Shown here piece by piece: positions 51,747 through 62,559 of a stretch of 64,000 nucleotides of DNA. Made by a program: the position numbers and the translations under genes. Positions within the stretch are counted from its first letter, which is position 1; each line of letters opens with the position of its first letter. The stretch is from an uncultured beta proteobacterium (GTDB lineage Bacteria; Pseudomonadota; Gammaproteobacteria; Burkholderiales; Rhodocyclaceae), in NCBI GenBank assembly GCA_903908065.1, contig CAIVQO010000043.1, forward strand, positions 46,686 through 110,685, written 5' to 3'. The notes under the pieces are model-generated. The model had not been told where the DNA came from. It searched no databases and worked only from the letters and a program-made list of their open reading frames with translations.

Positions 51747-54530
51747 TCAGCCCAGGGCCGCGAGTTTGGCGCGTGCCAATTCCTGCTGGGCAGGGCTGCC
51801 CTCGCTCACGGCTTCCTGATACAACTCACGGGCGCCATCATGGTCGCCCATTTCCTCATAGGCGGCCGCAAGTTCAAGCTTGGTGGCAACCTCCGGATTG
51901 TCCGGTACATTGGAAACCGGAGACGCTGCAGGTGCCGCCGCAGGAGCATCGAGTTCAAGGCTGAGGCCACCCAGGTCGAGCGCAGGAGCAGCCGGCTCGG
52001 CCGCCGGGATGTCAAGCGACATTTCCGGCAGCGATTCGGGTGCAGATGGCGCCGGTTCGGATGCCGGCGCGGGCGTACCCAGATCGAAACTGAAATCGAT
52101 CGAATTGCCATCGCTCGCTGGCGCCGCAGCGACAGGTGCGGGTGTCTCAGCAGCAGGCGTTTCGGCGGCAAGCGGGAAATCAAGTCCTGCGGATTCGGCG
52201 GGCTTGGCCGGCATTTCAAAATCGATGTCCAGCCCAAGGTCGTTTGATTTCGCGTGCTCGGGCGCAGATGCTGCCACTTCTGCAGGAGCCGAAGAGCCAA
52301 GGTCAAAATCGAAATCCAAGCCAGACGCCTCGGCGGCGGCCTCAGGTGCTGCCGCCGTGGCGGCAGGCGCCGACGACTCGCCAAGATCAAGATCAAAATC
52401 GAGTGTGGCAGATTCCGCCACCGCTGACTCTGCGGGCTGCGCAGGCGCTACCTCTGCGGCGGCCGGACGCGTTATCGTCGTCGCTTCCAGGTTGATGATG
52501 ACGGTTGCATCCGCTTCGATAGGCGCGGAGTACCCATAGAGACCATTGGCCGGATCGATTGCCGACCCCATGGCGACCACCTTGTCCCATAGTTCGCCGC
52601 TACCTCCGGTCAGCCCCTGCACCTCTTTGGCCACAGACTCGAATTTGGCCGCATCACGACGCGACGAGTAGATCTCCAGCAGCTTCATGCGGATCGGCAG
52701 TGCCTGCGGCTGAGGATCGACGTTCAATGCATCCAGCAGAATTTCTTCAGCCTGCGCATCGCGTCCGAATGCAAGGAAGGTGTCGGCTTCTACTACCGGA
52801 TCGACAGTGTCCTGAGCCGCCACCATGCCCATGCCCGTGGTGCTGAACTGGCTGGTTTCCTGCTCGCTTGGCGGCGGTGCCACGGTAGTGCTGAATACCG
52901 AATGCGCTGACAAATCGGCTTCGGAGAGCGGCACACCGGAATCGGCGCCGGCTGCCTTTTTCTTGCGGTAGGCCGTAAATCCAAGCCAGCCGAACAGAAG
53001 CGCCAGGATTGCGCCACCACCAAACACCAACGGGCCATTCTCCTCCATGAAATCGGGTTCCGGAGGTGGTGGCGGCGGAGGTGCCGGCTTCTTCTTGGGT
53101 GGAGGCGGCTTGTCGCCCTCGGCGGGTTTGGGTGCATCTGCTGGCTTGGCATCCGCAGGCTTGGCGGCGTCTGCGGGCTTTGGCGCCTCCGCTTTCGGCG
53201 GTTCCGCCGGCTTGGCGGCCTCGGCCGGCTTCGGAGCTTCGGCTGCCTTCGGCGGCTCGGCCGGCTTTGCCGCCGGGGCGGGCGCAGCTGCCGGAGCAGG
53301 GGCGGCAGCCGGCTTCGCCGCTTGGGCAGCGGCCTGAATCTCGGCCCCGCCCTTGCTCTTCAGTTCAGCCAGCTTTTTCAGGTCATTGAGATTCTTCTCG
53401 AGCTCCGCTATGCGACTGCCGGCTTCTTTCAAGGCGCGATCGCGGGCGACGAGATCTTCCTCAAGCGCGGTTATCCGTCCTTGCAGGGGCTTGCCTTTGG
53501 CATCGCGCGCAACCTCGGTACGGGAAACCTCGAGCTTGTCCTTGCCGCTGCTTGCCGGGGCCTTGTCCTCAACCTTGGGAGCGATCTTGCCCTTGGCCTC
53601 CTGCTTGGCGCCTTCGTCTCGCGCCGGTGCGGCGGCGGCCGCTCCTGCAAGGCGTTGACGGTAAGCGTTGAAGTCGGCGGCCTGAGCCACGACCTCCTTG
53701 CGGGCATCGGACTGGGATACCTTGCCTATTGTTTCGGCATCGGGAATCGAAAGGATCTTGCCCGCCTTGAGGCGGTTCATGTTGCCGCCGTCGAAGGCAT
53801 CCTGATTGGTGCGGAACAGCGATACGAGCATCTGATCAAGGCTGACACCGCCTGGCATGGTTTGCGCCGCGATCTTGCCAAGCGTATCGCCGGCAACCAC
53901 GGTGCGCGTCGCCCCGGCCTCGGCTGCCTTCGCTGCGGGAGCAACCGCGCGTTCGGTAGCGACAGGTGCCCGCGTTTCGGGAACCGGGCGCGTCTGAGCC
54001 TCGCCGCTCGCTCGCGGAACCGCCTTTTCCAGCTCGGCGCGTACGGCTGGCGTTGTAACCGCTGCGGCAGCGGCAGGCACGGGGCGATTCAGGTCCGGCG
54101 GATCAAGCAGGAAGGTGTATTCGCGAACCAGCCTGCCCGAGGCCCAACTGAGCTCCACCAGCATGTCGATGAAGGGTTCGTTCAAGGGCCGATCGGTACT
54201 CAGTTCGACATAACGACGTCCGCCGCGCTCTTTGATCTCCTTTGCAAACCGGAGATTGACCAGAGCCGGGGAATACTCGATACCGGCTTGGCGAAACGCC
54301 TCGACCGATGCGACACGGGCCACCAGCGAGAGGGCTTCATCCTTGGTGGCAGTTACCTCCAGTTCGGCCTTGAGCGGTTGCCCTAGCGCCGAAAGCACGG
54401 TGATCTTGCCCAGCCCGGCAGCATGCGTCGCCAGTGGCAGGACAGCTAATGCGGCCGCGAGAACGGTGGCCTTGAAAGGATTTCGCTTGGCAGTATTGGG
54501 CACTGTGACTCCCGACGGGCTGTGTTTCAT
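51747..54530 (-). CDS. fimV: FimV/HubP-type pole-organising protein
   Basis: A 927-residue inner-membrane protein. A signal peptide (residues 1-38, KATVLAAALAVLPLATHAAGLG) leads to the FimV N-terminal domain (LGKITVLSALGQPLKAELEV). A LysM-like peptidoglycan-binding segment lies near 205-265 (RTVVAGDTLGKIAAQ). A coiled coil, a long Ala/Pro/Lys repeat tract (about 405-485) and one transmembrane helix (LVFGGGAILALLFGWLGF) follow. The acidic cytoplasmic part ends in a FimV C-terminal TPR-like motif (VATKLELAAAYEEMGDHDGARELYQEAV). FimV supports type IV pili, twitching and polar localisation in relatives. Confidence 0.94.
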   Translation of the reverse strand: MKHSPSGVTVPNTAKRNPFKATVLAAALAVLPLATHAAGLGKITVLSALGQPLKAELEVTATKDEALSLVARVASVEAFRQAGIEYSPALVNLRFAKEIKERGGRRYVELSTDRPLNEPFIDMLVELSWASGRLVREYTFLLDPPDLNRPVPAAAAAVTTPAVRAELEKAVPRASGEAQTRPVPETRAPVATERAVAPAAKAAEAGATRTVVAGDTLGKIAAQTMPGGVSLDQMLVSLFRTNQDAFDGGNMNRLKAGKILSIPDAETIGKVSQSDARKEVVAQAADFNAYRQRLAGAAAAAPARDEGAKQEAKGKIAPKVEDKAPASSGKDKLEVSRTEVARDAKGKPLQGRITALEEDLVARDRALKEAGSRIAELEKNLNDLKKLAELKSKGGAEIQAAAQAAKPAAAPAPAAAPAPAAKPAEPPKAAEAPKPAEAAKPAEPPKAEAPKPADAAKPADAKPADAPKPAEGDKPPPPKKKPAPPPPPPPEPDFMEENGPLVFGGGAILALLFGWLGFTAYRKKKAAGADSGVPLSEADLSAHSVFSTTVAPPPSEQETSQFSTTGMGMVAAQDTVDPVVEADTFLAFGRDAQAEEILLDALNVDPQPQALPIRMKLLEIYSSRRDAAKFESVAKEVQGLTGGSGELWDKVVAMGSAIDPANGLYGYSAPIEADATVIINLEATTITRPAAAEVAPAQPAESAVAESATLDFDLDLGESSAPAATAAAPEAAAEASGLDFDFDLGSSAPAEVAASAPEHAKSNDLGLDIDFEMPAKPAESAGLDFPLAAETPAAETPAPVAAAPASDGNSIDFSFDLGTPAPASEPAPSAPESLPEMSLDIPAAEPAAPALDLGGLSLELDAPAAAPAASPVSNVPDNPEVATKLELAAAYEEMGDHDGARELYQEAVSEGSPAQQELARAKLAALG

Positions 54531-54596
54531 GTTTTAAGTCGAAATTACCCCGGATCGCCGCCGGGCAGGACGGCGGTGGGTTCCGCGACCGTAACT

Positions 54597-54625
54597 AAAA
54601 TAACATCATGATGTTAGCGATGCAA
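54597..54625 (-). promoter_or_regulatory. fimV promoter with a perfect 16-bp palindrome in the spacer
   Basis: On the minus strand TTGCAT and TATTTT are 17 bp apart, about 67 bp upstream of the fimV start. The perfect palindrome TAACATCATGATGTTA (54601-54616) lies across the spacer and the first bases of the -10, a classical repressor position. The regulator is unknown. Confidence 0.65.
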
Positions 54626-54669
54626 GCTCAACTTCCCCATGACATTTCGCCTGCGTCGTCGGCGCAACA

Positions 54670-55779
54670 TCAATCCAACAGGATGCGCAGCATCCGGCGC
54701 AAGGGCTCCGCCGCGCCCCAGAGCAACTGATCGCCAACGGTGAAGGCGGAAAGGTACTGCGGCCCCATGCTCAACTTGCGCAGACGGCCGACCGGCACGG
54801 ACAGCGTTCCGGTAACCGCCGTCGGCGTCAGATCCCTCAGTGTCACATCGCGCTGATTCGGCACCACCTTGACCCAATCATTGTGGGCCGCCAGCATGGC
54901 GTTGATCTCATCGAGCGGCACATCCTTGTCCAGCTTGATGGTGATGGCCTGCGAGTGGCAACGCATGGCACCAATGCGCACGCACAAACCATCCACCGGA
55001 ATCGGTGAATTCGGGCGGCCGAGGATCTTGTTGGTTTCGGCTTGTCCCTTCCATTCCTCGCGACTCTGGCCGTTGCCAAGATCTTTGTCGATCCAGGGAA
55101 TCAACGAGCCCGCCAGGGGCACGCCGAAGTTCGCCGTCGGGAAGCTTTCGTCGCGCAGGATGCCAGCCACTTCACGATCGATATCGAGAATGGCGGATGC
55201 CGGATCATCCAGCAGGCCCTTGACCACGCGGTGCGCCTCGCCCATTTGCGAGAGGAGCTCGCGCATGTTCTGCGCTCCGGCACCCGAAGCAGCCTGGTAG
55301 GTCATCGAACTCATCCACTCGATGTGACCCGCCTTGAACAGGCCACCCAGCGCCATCAGCATCAGGCTGACCGTGCAGTTGCCGCCGATCCAGTTGCGCC
55401 CACCCTTGGCCAGGGCATCCTTGATCACATCCATATTCACCGGATCGAGGATGATGACTGCATCGTCCTTCATGCGCAGGGTGGACGCGGCGTCAATCCA
55501 GTGCCCCTTCCAGCCCGCCTCGCGCAGCTTGGGGAAAACTTCGGTGGTGTAGTCCCCTCCCTGGCAACTGATGATGATGTCGAGCGACTTGAGCTCGTCG
55601 ATGTTCTTCGCATCCTTGAGCGCAGGGGCTCCCGCAGCAAATTCGGGCGCCTTGCCACCCACATTGGAGGTGGTGAAGAACACCGGCTCAACATGGGCGA
55701 AATCATTCTCTTCGCGCATGCGCTGCATCAGCACCGACCCCACCATGCCCCGCCATCCGACCAGACCTACTCGCTTCAT
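54670..55779 (-). CDS. asd: Aspartate-semialdehyde dehydrogenase
   Basis: A 369-residue enzyme of the Gram-negative Asd type. The NADP-binding N-terminus is [18 protein letters not shown]. The catalytic Cys is in [18 protein letters not shown], followed by the substrate His in [15 protein letters not shown]. It makes aspartate semialdehyde for lysine, methionine and threonine, feeding hom at the other end of the window. It follows leuB by 20 nt and precedes fimV. Confidence 0.97.
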   Translation of the reverse strand: MKRVGLVGWRGMVGSVLMQRMREENDFAHVEPVFFTTSNVGGKAPEFAAGAPALKDAKNIDELKSLDIIISCQGGDYTTEVFPKLREAGWKGHWIDAASTLRMKDDAVIILDPVNMDVIKDALAKGGRNWIGGNCTVSLMLMALGGLFKAGHIEWMSSMTYQAASGAGAQNMRELLSQMGEAHRVVKGLLDDPASAILDIDREVAGILRDESFPTANFGVPLAGSLIPWIDKDLGNGQSREEWKGQAETNKILGRPNSPIPVDGLCVRIGAMRCHSQAITIKLDKDVPLDEINAMLAAHNDWVKVVPNQRDVTLRDLTPTAVTGTLSVPVGRLRKLSMGPQYLSAFTVGDQLLWGAAEPLRRMLRILLD

Positions 55780-55799
55780 GATTGCTTTCTCTTTCCCGA

Positions 55800-56852
55800 T
55801 TACAGCGCCGCGAGTACCGCGTCGCCCATTTCCCTGGTTCCCACCCGCGTCGTGCCGGGTTCATAAATATCGCCCGTGCGCAGGCCCTGCGCCAGGACTT
55901 TCTTCACGGCCGACTCGATCTGCAGCGCAGATGCTTCGTTGCCGAAAGTGTAGCGCAGCATCATTGCGGCGGAAAGGATGGTGGCCAACGGATTCGCCAC
56001 TCCCTTGCCCGCAATGTCGGGTGCCGAGCCATGCGACGGCTCGTAGAGGCCCTTGTTGTTGGCGTCCAGGGAGGCCGACGGCAGCATGCCGATCGATCCC
56101 GTCAGCATCGAGGCCTCGTCAGACAGGATGTCGCCGAACATGTTGCCGGTAACCATCACATCGAACTGCTTGGGATTCTTCACCAATTGCATTGCGGCGT
56201 TGTCAACCAGCATGTGCGAGAGCGCGACGTCCGGATACTCCTTGGCCGTTTCGGTTGCCACGTCGCGCCAGAGCTGGGTGCACTCCAGCACGTTCATCTT
56301 GTCCACCGAGCACAGCTTCTTGTTCCGCTTGCGCGCTGCATCGAATGCGACCCGCAGGATGCGACGGATTTCACTTTCGCTGTAATGCATGGTGTTGAAG
56401 CCGTAGCGCTCGCCATCGCGCATCTCGATGCCGCGCGGCTGGCCGAAGTAGATGTCGCCGGTAAGCTCACGCACGATCAGGATGTCCAGCCCGGCCACGA
56501 CCTCGGGCTTCAACGTCGAGGCGTTGGCAAGTTCCGGATACAGGATCGCAGGACGCAGGTTGGCAAACAGCCCGAGGTCCTTGCGAATGCGCAGCAGGCC
56601 ACGTTCGGGACGCAGCTCGCGCGGATTGTTGTCCCACTGCGGGCCGCCGACCGCGCCGAGCAAAACGGCATCCGCCTCTTTAGCGAGCCGCTGGGTCGCC
56701 TCGGGGAACGGGTCCTTCGCGGCGTCAATGGCACAGCCGCCGAGCAGCCCTTCCTCCAGTTCCAGCTTGAGGTCAAGGGCCTTCAGCACGCGCACGGCCT
56801 CAGCCGTGATTTCCGGCCCGATGCCATCACCGGGCAAAACACAAATCTTCAT
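55800..56852 (-). CDS. leuB: 3-isopropylmalate dehydrogenase
   Basis: A 350-residue isocitrate/isopropylmalate dehydrogenase. It starts [20 protein letters not shown]. Substrate-binding residues occur in [23 protein letters not shown]. The catalytic Tyr appears in [11 protein letters not shown], and metal-binding Asp residues in [16 protein letters not shown]. The adenine-binding [16 protein letters not shown] motif is intact. It follows leuD by 9 nt. Confidence 0.97.
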   Translation of the reverse strand: MKICVLPGDGIGPEITAEAVRVLKALDLKLELEEGLLGGCAIDAAKDPFPEATQRLAKEADAVLLGAVGGPQWDNNPRELRPERGLLRIRKDLGLFANLRPAILYPELANASTLKPEVVAGLDILIVRELTGDIYFGQPRGIEMRDGERYGFNTMHYSESEIRRILRVAFDAARKRNKKLCSVDKMNVLECTQLWRDVATETAKEYPDVALSHMLVDNAAMQLVKNPKQFDVMVTGNMFGDILSDEASMLTGSIGMLPSASLDANNKGLYEPSHGSAPDIAGKGVANPLATILSAAMMLRYTFGNEASALQIESAVKKVLAQGLRTGDIYEPGTTRVGTREMGDAVLAAL

Positions 56853-56861
56853 GGGAGACCT

Positions 56862-57500
56862 CTAGGAAAACAACCAGGGCTGCTCGGTACGCCGCCTGGC
56901 TTCGAATTCGTGGATTTTTTCGGCGTGACGGAGGGTCAGGCCGATGTCGTCCCAGCCGTTGAGCAGGCACTCCTTGCGGAAAGGGTCGACATCGAAGGGG
57001 ATGGCATGACCATCGGGACGAACCACCTTTTGCTCGGGCAGATCGACGGTCAGGCGGTAGCCCGGGCTATGTTCGGTGAGGCCGAACAGTGCATCCATCT
57101 CGGCCTTGGGCAGGACGATGGGAAGCAGCCCGTTCTTGAAGCAGTTGTTGTAGAAGATGTCGGCAAAGGACTCGGCCAGGATGGCGCGAAAGCCGAAGTC
57201 CTGCAGGGCCCAGGGCGCATGCTCGCGCGATGAACCGCAGCCGAAATTGCTGCGTGCCAGCAGGATCGCCGCGCCCTGGTAGCGATCCTGATTGAGCACA
57301 AAGTTCGGGTTCCTGGGTCGCCGGCTGTTGTCCTGACCTGGTTCGCCCTGATCCATGTAACGCCATTCGTCGAAGGCATTGGGACCGAAACCCGAGCGCT
57401 TGATCGACTTGAGGAACTGCTTGGGGATGATGGCGTCGGTATCGACATTGGCGCGATCGAGCGGCGCCACCAGACCATCGAGCTTGATGAACTTTTCCAT
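56862..57500 (-). CDS. leuD: 3-isopropylmalate dehydratase small subunit
   Basis: A 212-residue swivelling subunit of isopropylmalate isomerase. Conserved features are [23 protein letters not shown], the substrate-binding [15 protein letters not shown] segment and [20 protein letters not shown]. It pairs with LeuC. It begins 8 nt after the leuC stop, without the small intervening gene sometimes seen in relatives. Confidence 0.97.
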   Translation of the reverse strand: MEKFIKLDGLVAPLDRANVDTDAIIPKQFLKSIKRSGFGPNAFDEWRYMDQGEPGQDNSRRPRNPNFVLNQDRYQGAAILLARSNFGCGSSREHAPWALQDFGFRAILAESFADIFYNNCFKNGLLPIVLPKAEMDALFGLTEHSPGYRLTVDLPEQKVVRPDGHAIPFDVDPFRKECLLNGWDDIGLTLRHAEKIHEFEARRRTEQPWLFS

Positions 57501-57508
57501 GACCTGTC

Positions 57509-58915
57509 CTACAAAAGCTGCCGCACGTCGGCAAAGCGGCCGGCGATGGCTGCGGCGGCAGCCATCGCCGGGCTGACCAGGTGGGTCCGTCCACCGGCGC
57601 CCTGGCGACCCTCGAAATTGCGATTTGACGTTGAGGCGCAGCGTTCGCCTGGGTTGAGCCGGTCATCGTTCATCGCCAGGCACATCGAACAGCCCGGCTG
57701 GCGCCACTCGAAGCCTGCGGCAGTGAAGATCTTGTCCAGGCCTTCGGCCTCGGCCTGCGCCTTGATCAGGCCGGAGCCCGGGACCACCAGCGCCAGCTTG
57801 ACGTTGCCGGCAATGCGACGCCCCTTGGCGATTGCGGCAGCAGCACGCAAGTCTTCGATGCGCGAATTGGTGCAGGAGCCGATGAACACCTTGTCGATCG
57901 GAATCTGGTCGATGCGCATGCGCGGCGTGAGGCCCATGTACTGCAGGGCACGGGCCACGCCCTCGCTCTTCACCGGATCCTTGAAGTCCTCCGGCGCGGG
58001 CACCGAGCCGTCGATGCCGGTAACCATTTCGGGAGAGGTGCCCCAGGTCACCTGCGGCGAGATCGCGGCGGCATCGATGTCGACCACGGCATCGAAGCTG
58101 GCCTCTGCATCCGACGTCAGGGTGCGCCAATATGCGACGGCCTTGTCCCAGTCGCTGCCCTTCGGGGCGAAGCTGCGGCCCTTGAGGTAGGAAATCGTGT
58201 GGTCGTCGACCGCAACGAAACCAACCCGGGCGCCTGCCTCGATCGCCATGTTGCACACCGTCATGCGCCCTTCCATGGACAAGCCGCGCATGGCCTCGCC
58301 ACCGAACTCGATGGCGTAACCCGTACCACCGGCCGTGCCGATGCGACCGATCAAGGCCAGTACCAAGTCCTTCGCCGTGACGCCAGTGCCGACTTTGCCG
58401 TTGAACCTGACCAGCATGGTCTTCGACTTCTTCTGCAGCAGGCACTGCGTCGCCAGCACGTGCTCGACTTCCGAGGTCCCGATGCCGTGCGCGAGGCAGG
58501 CAAAGGCGCCATGGGTCGAGGTATGTGAATCGCCACAGACAACGGTCATGCCAGGTAGCGTGGCGCCGTTTTCGGGACCGACGACATGGACGATGCCCTG
58601 TCTCTTGTCCTTGAACGGGAAATAGGCGAGCGCGCCGACTTCGCGGATGTTCGCATCCAGCGTCTCTACCTGTTGGCGCGAGACGGGATCGGTAATGCCC
58701 TGCTCCCAATGCGTGGTCGGCGTATTGTGATCGGCCGTGGCGACAATGGAACTGACCCGCCAGGGCTTGCGCCCGGCCAGCTTCAGCCCTTCGAAGGCCT
58801 GCGGACTGGTGACTTCGTGCACCAGGTGGCGGTCGATGTAAAGCAGCGCCGTGCCATCGTCCTCGACGTGCACCACGTGGCTGTCCCAGAGTTTTTCGTA
58901 GAGCGTTCTTGCCAT
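57509..58915 (-). CDS. leuC: 3-isopropylmalate dehydratase large subunit
   Basis: A 468-residue aconitase-family protein holding a [4Fe-4S] cluster. Cluster ligands are in [15 protein letters not shown] and [13 protein letters not shown]. The N-terminus [15 protein letters not shown] supports the ATG at 58915; the in-frame extension to 59062 is in the intergenic region and the MFS gene. [30 protein letters not shown] is a further signature. It catalyses the isomerisation step of leucine synthesis. Confidence 0.97.
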   Translation of the reverse strand: MARTLYEKLWDSHVVHVEDDGTALLYIDRHLVHEVTSPQAFEGLKLAGRKPWRVSSIVATADHNTPTTHWEQGITDPVSRQQVETLDANIREVGALAYFPFKDKRQGIVHVVGPENGATLPGMTVVCGDSHTSTHGAFACLAHGIGTSEVEHVLATQCLLQKKSKTMLVRFNGKVGTGVTAKDLVLALIGRIGTAGGTGYAIEFGGEAMRGLSMEGRMTVCNMAIEAGARVGFVAVDDHTISYLKGRSFAPKGSDWDKAVAYWRTLTSDAEASFDAVVDIDAAAISPQVTWGTSPEMVTGIDGSVPAPEDFKDPVKSEGVARALQYMGLTPRMRIDQIPIDKVFIGSCTNSRIEDLRAAAAIAKGRRIAGNVKLALVVPGSGLIKAQAEAEGLDKIFTAAGFEWRQPGCSMCLAMNDDRLNPGERCASTSNRNFEGRQGAGGRTHLVSPAMAAAAAIAGRFADVRQLL

Positions 58916-58944
58916 GATTTCAATGCTGCAAAAAGGACCGGCAA

Positions 58945-60102
58945 TTATCGCACAGGCTCTGCGACGGCCGCAGCCGGAACACCGCGCCAGACAAGCATCA
59001 AGCCTCCTGCCGCCAGCAAAGCCGACGCGCTGAAACTGAGCCCGGCACCGAGGCTTTCCCACATCCAGCCCGCGAGCAGGGCACCACCCAGTCCACCGGC
59101 GCCGTAGGCCACACTGCCATACAGCGCTTGGGCGCGGGCCTGCTGGCCGGGCGCAAACCAGCTATTTAGTGCGGCGACCGTCGCCGCATGGTGAGCACCA
59201 AAGCTCATGGCGTGCAGGAGTTGTGCAATCACCAGGGCCACGACAAAGGCCACGGCCCAGCCGATCATCAGGAAGCGCAGAACGGCGAGCGCAAAACAGG
59301 CGAGCAGGATGCAGCGCAGGCTGAAGCGCAATGAAATTCGCGGCATCCAAAGGAAGACGAAAATCTCGGCCACCACCCCCAGGGTCCACAACACCCCGAC
59401 CAAGGTCTTGCCATAGCCCTGGCTTACCAGGTGAATGGAATAAAAGACATAGAGCGTGCCGTGCGCAGCGGTCATCAGCATGGCCGACGCCATCAGGTAA
59501 ACCACCTTGCGCTGGCGCATGACCTCAATGATCGGTCCGGAAGCATGGCTGTCCTGACCCTTGACCTCGGTCAGGGTCAGGGCACTGATTAAAGTTCCGG
59601 CCAACAAGAGCCAGCTGACCCAGAGCTGTGACTTGATCGGCGCCACATCCAGCAGCAGGCCAACGCCCATCACCGTGAGAATGAAGCCGACCGAGCCCCA
59701 GAGCCGGACCCGGCCATAGTGCTCCGTACGACCCGCCAGGTGGCCGAGAGTCAACGCCTCGACCAAAGGCAACGAAGCGCTCCAAAAAAAATGTAGGATA
59801 GATAGCCCGATCAGCAGGCCCAGGAAGTCCTCGGTCAGGAAAACCACCGAGAAGCTCGCCAGCGCTGCGGCCGTAGCCCCGACCACGATGCGCACACGCT
59901 GACCGCCGCTGTCGGCGAGCCAGCTCCAGAGCAGCGGCGCCAAGAGCCGCATGAACTGGCCGAGCGACATCAGCACGGCAATGCGGCCGGCGGAAAAGCC
60001 CAGGCTTTGCAGGTACAGCGCGAAGTACGGCAGGAAAGCGCCGATGAACGCGAAGTACCAGAAATACCAGACGGCCAGCCGGCCGTGCGGGGGAAAGGTC
60101 AA
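58945..60102 (-). CDS. MFS transporter (HcaT/NupG-like)
   Basis: A 385-residue 12-helix major facilitator. It begins [37 protein letters not shown], similar to 3-phenylpropionate permease HcaT and other MFS_1-like proteins. A cytoplasmic [22 protein letters not shown] loop and the second-half [17 protein letters not shown] are further landmarks. The substrate cannot be told from the sequence. It overlaps the DUF465 gene by 4 nt and ends 29 nt before leuC, so leuC may share its transcript. Confidence 0.9.
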   Translation of the reverse strand: MTFPPHGRLAVWYFWYFAFIGAFLPYFALYLQSLGFSAGRIAVLMSLGQFMRLLAPLLWSWLADSGGQRVRIVVGATAAALASFSVVFLTEDFLGLLIGLSILHFFWSASLPLVEALTLGHLAGRTEHYGRVRLWGSVGFILTVMGVGLLLDVAPIKSQLWVSWLLLAGTLISALTLTEVKGQDSHASGPIIEVMRQRKVVYLMASAMLMTAAHGTLYVFYSIHLVSQGYGKTLVGVLWTLGVVAEIFVFLWMPRISLRFSLRCILLACFALAVLRFLMIGWAVAFVVALVIAQLLHAMSFGAHHAATVAALNSWFAPGQQARAQALYGSVAYGAGGLGGALLAGWMWESLGAGLSFSASALLAAGGLMLVWRGVPAAAVAEPVR

Positions 60103-60362
60103 GCGGGGTGTTTCTGGCCGGCGCGGAACGCCACCAGCAGATGGTAGATCTCGTCCTTAAGCTTCACGCGGGCTTTTTTCATGTCCTCGATGGTGAAGTC
60201 GGCCACCGGCATGTCGTGTTCTTCGAGGTCCTCGACCTTGCCGGTAAGGCGGTTGTAGCGCCCAAACAGGCTGCCGATATATCCGCCGTCCGCCTTCAGC
60301 GCATCGATGGCGTCGCGCATGTCGGGGAATTCCGTATAGAGATCGTGGTGATCAACGCGCAT
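60099..60362 (-). CDS. DUF465/YdcH family small protein
   Basis: An 87-residue mostly helical protein. It has the family motif LYTEFPDMRDAIDALKADGGYIGSLFGRYNRLTGKVEDLEEH and a C-terminal helix ending LKDEIYHLLVAF. DUF465 proteins form coiled-coil bundles and have no established function. It lies between aroC and the MFS gene, overlapping the latter by 4 nt. Confidence 0.9.
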   Translation of the reverse strand: MRVDHHDLYTEFPDMRDAIDALKADGGYIGSLFGRYNRLTGKVEDLEEHDMPVADFTIEDMKKARVKLKDEIYHLLVAFRAGQKHPA

Positions 60363-60407
60363 GATTTCTTCCCTGAATTGTGGTTTTAAAAAAGTTTGAA
60401 ACCGGTA

Positions 60408-61517
60408 TCAGCCGTGCCCTGGGGCCCGGCCCGAAATCTTCGGCGTTGGACATGCGACGTCGGCACATTGGGCGCGATGGCGCAATGCGGCATCGATCAG
60501 CACCAGCGCCAGCATGGCCTCGGCGATCGGCGTCGCGCGGATGCCGACGCAGGGATCGTGGCGACCGAGGGTGGCGATTTCGGTTGCCTCGCCTGCGACG
60601 TTGATAGTCTTGCGCGGCAAGCGAATGCTGGAGGTCGGCTTCACCGCCATGCGCACCACCACCTCCTGTCCGGTGGAAATGCCGCCCAGGACGCCGCCGG
60701 CGTTGTTGGAAAGGAAGCCCTGCGGCGTCAGTTCGTCGCCGTGTTCGCTACCCTTCTGCGTTACCGAGCGGAACCCGGCGCCGATCTCGACCCCCTTGAC
60801 TGCGTTGATGCCCATCATGGCGTAGGCGATGTCGGCGTCAAGCCGGTCATAGACGGGATCGCCCCAGCCCACCGGTACCCCACGCGCCACCACGGTGACT
60901 TCGGCGCCCACCGAATCGCCCGACTTGCGCAAGGCATCCATGTAGGTTTCGAGCTTCGGCACGATTGCCGCATCCGGTGCGAAAAAGGGATTGCCGTCGA
61001 TTGCCGATTCGTCGGTCAGCGGAATGTCGATCTCGCCCAGCCGGCTCATCCAGCCGCGCAGCGTAATGCCGTAGCGTTCAAGCAGCCACTTGCGGGCAAT
61101 GGCGCCAGCGGCCACGCGCACCGCAGTCTCGCGCGCCGACGAACGTCCGCCGCCGCGATAGTCGCGGATGCCGTACTTTTGCCAGTAGGTGTAGTCGGCA
61201 TGGCCGGGACGGAACTTTTCCGCAATGTCGCCGTAATCCTTGCTGCGCTGATCCTCGTTGCGGATCAGGAGTCCGATCGGCGTCCCGGTGGTGCGACCCT
61301 CGAACACGCCGGAGAGGATCTCGACGGTATCCGATTCGCGACGCTGGGTCACATGCCGCGAGGTACCGGGCTTGCGCCGGTCGAGTTCATGCTGGATGTC
61401 GGCGGGGCTGAGCTCCATGCCCGGGGGACAGCCATCGACCACGCAACCGATCGCCGGGCCATGGGATTCGCCAAAGGAGGAGACACAGAACAGCGAACCA
61501 AAGGTATTGCCGGCCAT
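60408..61517 (-). CDS. aroC: Chorismate synthase
   Basis: A 369-residue FMN-dependent enzyme forming chorismate from EPSP, the last common step to aromatic amino acids. It starts [24 protein letters not shown]. Further signatures are [37 protein letters not shown] and [27 protein letters not shown] sequence. The window also holds trpF, trpB and trpA, which use its product. It lies 28 nt after fdxA. Confidence 0.97.
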   Translation of the reverse strand: MAGNTFGSLFCVSSFGESHGPAIGCVVDGCPPGMELSPADIQHELDRRKPGTSRHVTQRRESDTVEILSGVFEGRTTGTPIGLLIRNEDQRSKDYGDIAEKFRPGHADYTYWQKYGIRDYRGGGRSSARETAVRVAAGAIARKWLLERYGITLRGWMSRLGEIDIPLTDESAIDGNPFFAPDAAIVPKLETYMDALRKSGDSVGAEVTVVARGVPVGWGDPVYDRLDADIAYAMMGINAVKGVEIGAGFRSVTQKGSEHGDELTPQGFLSNNAGGVLGGISTGQEVVVRMAVKPTSSIRLPRKTINVAGEATEIATLGRHDPCVGIRATPIAEAMLALVLIDAALRHRAQCADVACPTPKISGRAPGHG

Positions 61518-61545
61518 GGAGGAAATCCTGAAACGGAATCGAGGA

Positions 61546-61869
61546 TCAGCGCTCCAGCAGGGGGAGCTTGCCTTCCTTCTTCAGCCACTCGTCGGCATCG
61601 GCCGGTGGCTCCTTGCGCTCAAGGATCACCGGCCACCTCTTTGCCAGTTCGGCATTGAGCGCCGTGAAATGTTCCTGCCCCTTGGGCACGTCGTCCTCGG
61701 CAAAAATCGCCTCGGCCGGACATTCGGCCACGCACAGGGTGCAATCGATGCACTCCTCGGGATCGATGACAAGGAAATTCGGCCCCTCGTGGAAACAATC
61801 CACGGGGCAGACGTCCACGCAATCAGTGTATTTGCACTTGATGCAGTTTTCGGTGACAACGTAAGTCAT
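61546..61869 (-). CDS. fdxA: 7Fe ferredoxin
   Basis: A 107-residue ferredoxin of the Azotobacter FdI type. The N-terminal cluster region reads [19 protein letters not shown] and the second reads [17 protein letters not shown], giving ligands for one [3Fe-4S] and one [4Fe-4S] cluster. The C-terminal half ending LLER is the usual extension. It acts as a low-potential electron carrier; partners are not shown here. It faces trxA divergently across 180 bp. Confidence 0.95.
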   Translation of the reverse strand: MTYVVTENCIKCKYTDCVDVCPVDCFHEGPNFLVIDPEECIDCTLCVAECPAEAIFAEDDVPKGQEHFTALNAELAKRWPVILERKEPPADADEWLKKEGKLPLLER

Positions 61870-62049
61870 GTATGGGCTCCGGCGACAAGGAACAATTTAC
61901 CATTGCCGCACCAAATTGGCACAGGGCTGGCGTTCGCCATGGACGGTTTTTTTTGCTAGGATTCCATATGCAGGTGGCAGCAGCCGCCTGATTCCATCGA
62001 GCCGTCCGGCTGACGATGCGCACACCCGAAACACGCCCCCGAGGATTTC

Positions 62050-62376
62050 ATGAGCGAACATATTCACCACGTTTCCGACAGCACGTTCAAGACCGAGGTA
62101 CTGGATTCGTCCGTACCGACGCTGGTCGACTTCTGGGCCGAGTGGTGCGGCCCCTGCAAGATGATTGCCCCCATCCTAGACGAGGTTGCCAAGGACTATT
62201 CCGGCAAGCTGCGCGTCGCCAAGCTGAACATCGACGACAACCCCAAGGTGCCGGGCGAATACGGCATCCGTGGCATCCCGACCCTGCTCCTGTTCAAGGG
62301 TGGTGCGGTCGAGGCGCAAAAGGTCGGCGCCCTTTCCAAGTCGCAACTCACCGCGTTCATTGACAGCAATCTCTGA
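62050..62376 (+). CDS. trxA: Thioredoxin 1
   Basis: A 108-residue thioredoxin with the active site [20 protein letters not shown] and the cis-Pro region [14 protein letters not shown]. It reduces protein disulfides and supplies ribonucleotide reductase and peroxiredoxins, possibly the Bcp encoded at 10779. GAGGAT lies about 7 nt before the ATG. It is followed by rho, the common trxA-rho order. Confidence 0.97.
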   Translation: MSEHIHHVSDSTFKTEVLDSSVPTLVDFWAEWCGPCKMIAPILDEVAKDYSGKLRVAKLNIDDNPKVPGEYGIRGIPTLLLFKGGAVEAQKVGALSKSQLTAFIDSNL

Positions 62377-62389
62377 TCCCGTTACATTT

Positions 62390-62414
62390 CGGCCCGGAGT
62401 CTGATTCCGGGCCG
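62390..62414 (+). terminator. Stem-loop between trxA and rho
   Basis: CGGCCCGGA and TCCGGGCCG form a perfect 9-bp stem with a 7-nt loop, 13 bp after the trxA stop. Only TTG follows, so it is a weak intrinsic terminator at best. The remaining 145 bp to rho show no other clear element; rho leaders are often Rho-regulated. Confidence 0.6.
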
Positions 62415-62559
62415 TTGCCGCATCATCAAGAATCAAGGCAGCGCCCAGGCCCTAGCGGCGCCTGATCGATCTCCCTTCTGACCGAATTCCCTCTGGAATT
62501 CACCCCCGAGATTCCCCCTGTTCCGGCTTCAACCGCCGGTATTCCTGCGCAGGTAGTCC

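Noticed and set aside
53100..53340. Possible tandem DNA repeat or CRISPR-like array inside fimV
   Set aside because: The repetition comes from an Ala/Pro/Lys-rich protein linker with varying codons; unit lengths are irregular and no spacers are present.
60396..61658. A 420-codon plus-strand open frame opposite aroC
   Set aside because: The chorismate synthase on the minus strand is complete and the plus-strand product shows no family features.
61870..62049. Promoters in the fdxA-trxA divergent gap
   Set aside because: A T-run and partial hexamers occur (TAGGAT, CATATG, TAAATT on the minus strand), but none combine with a -35 at proper spacing, so no promoter was called.
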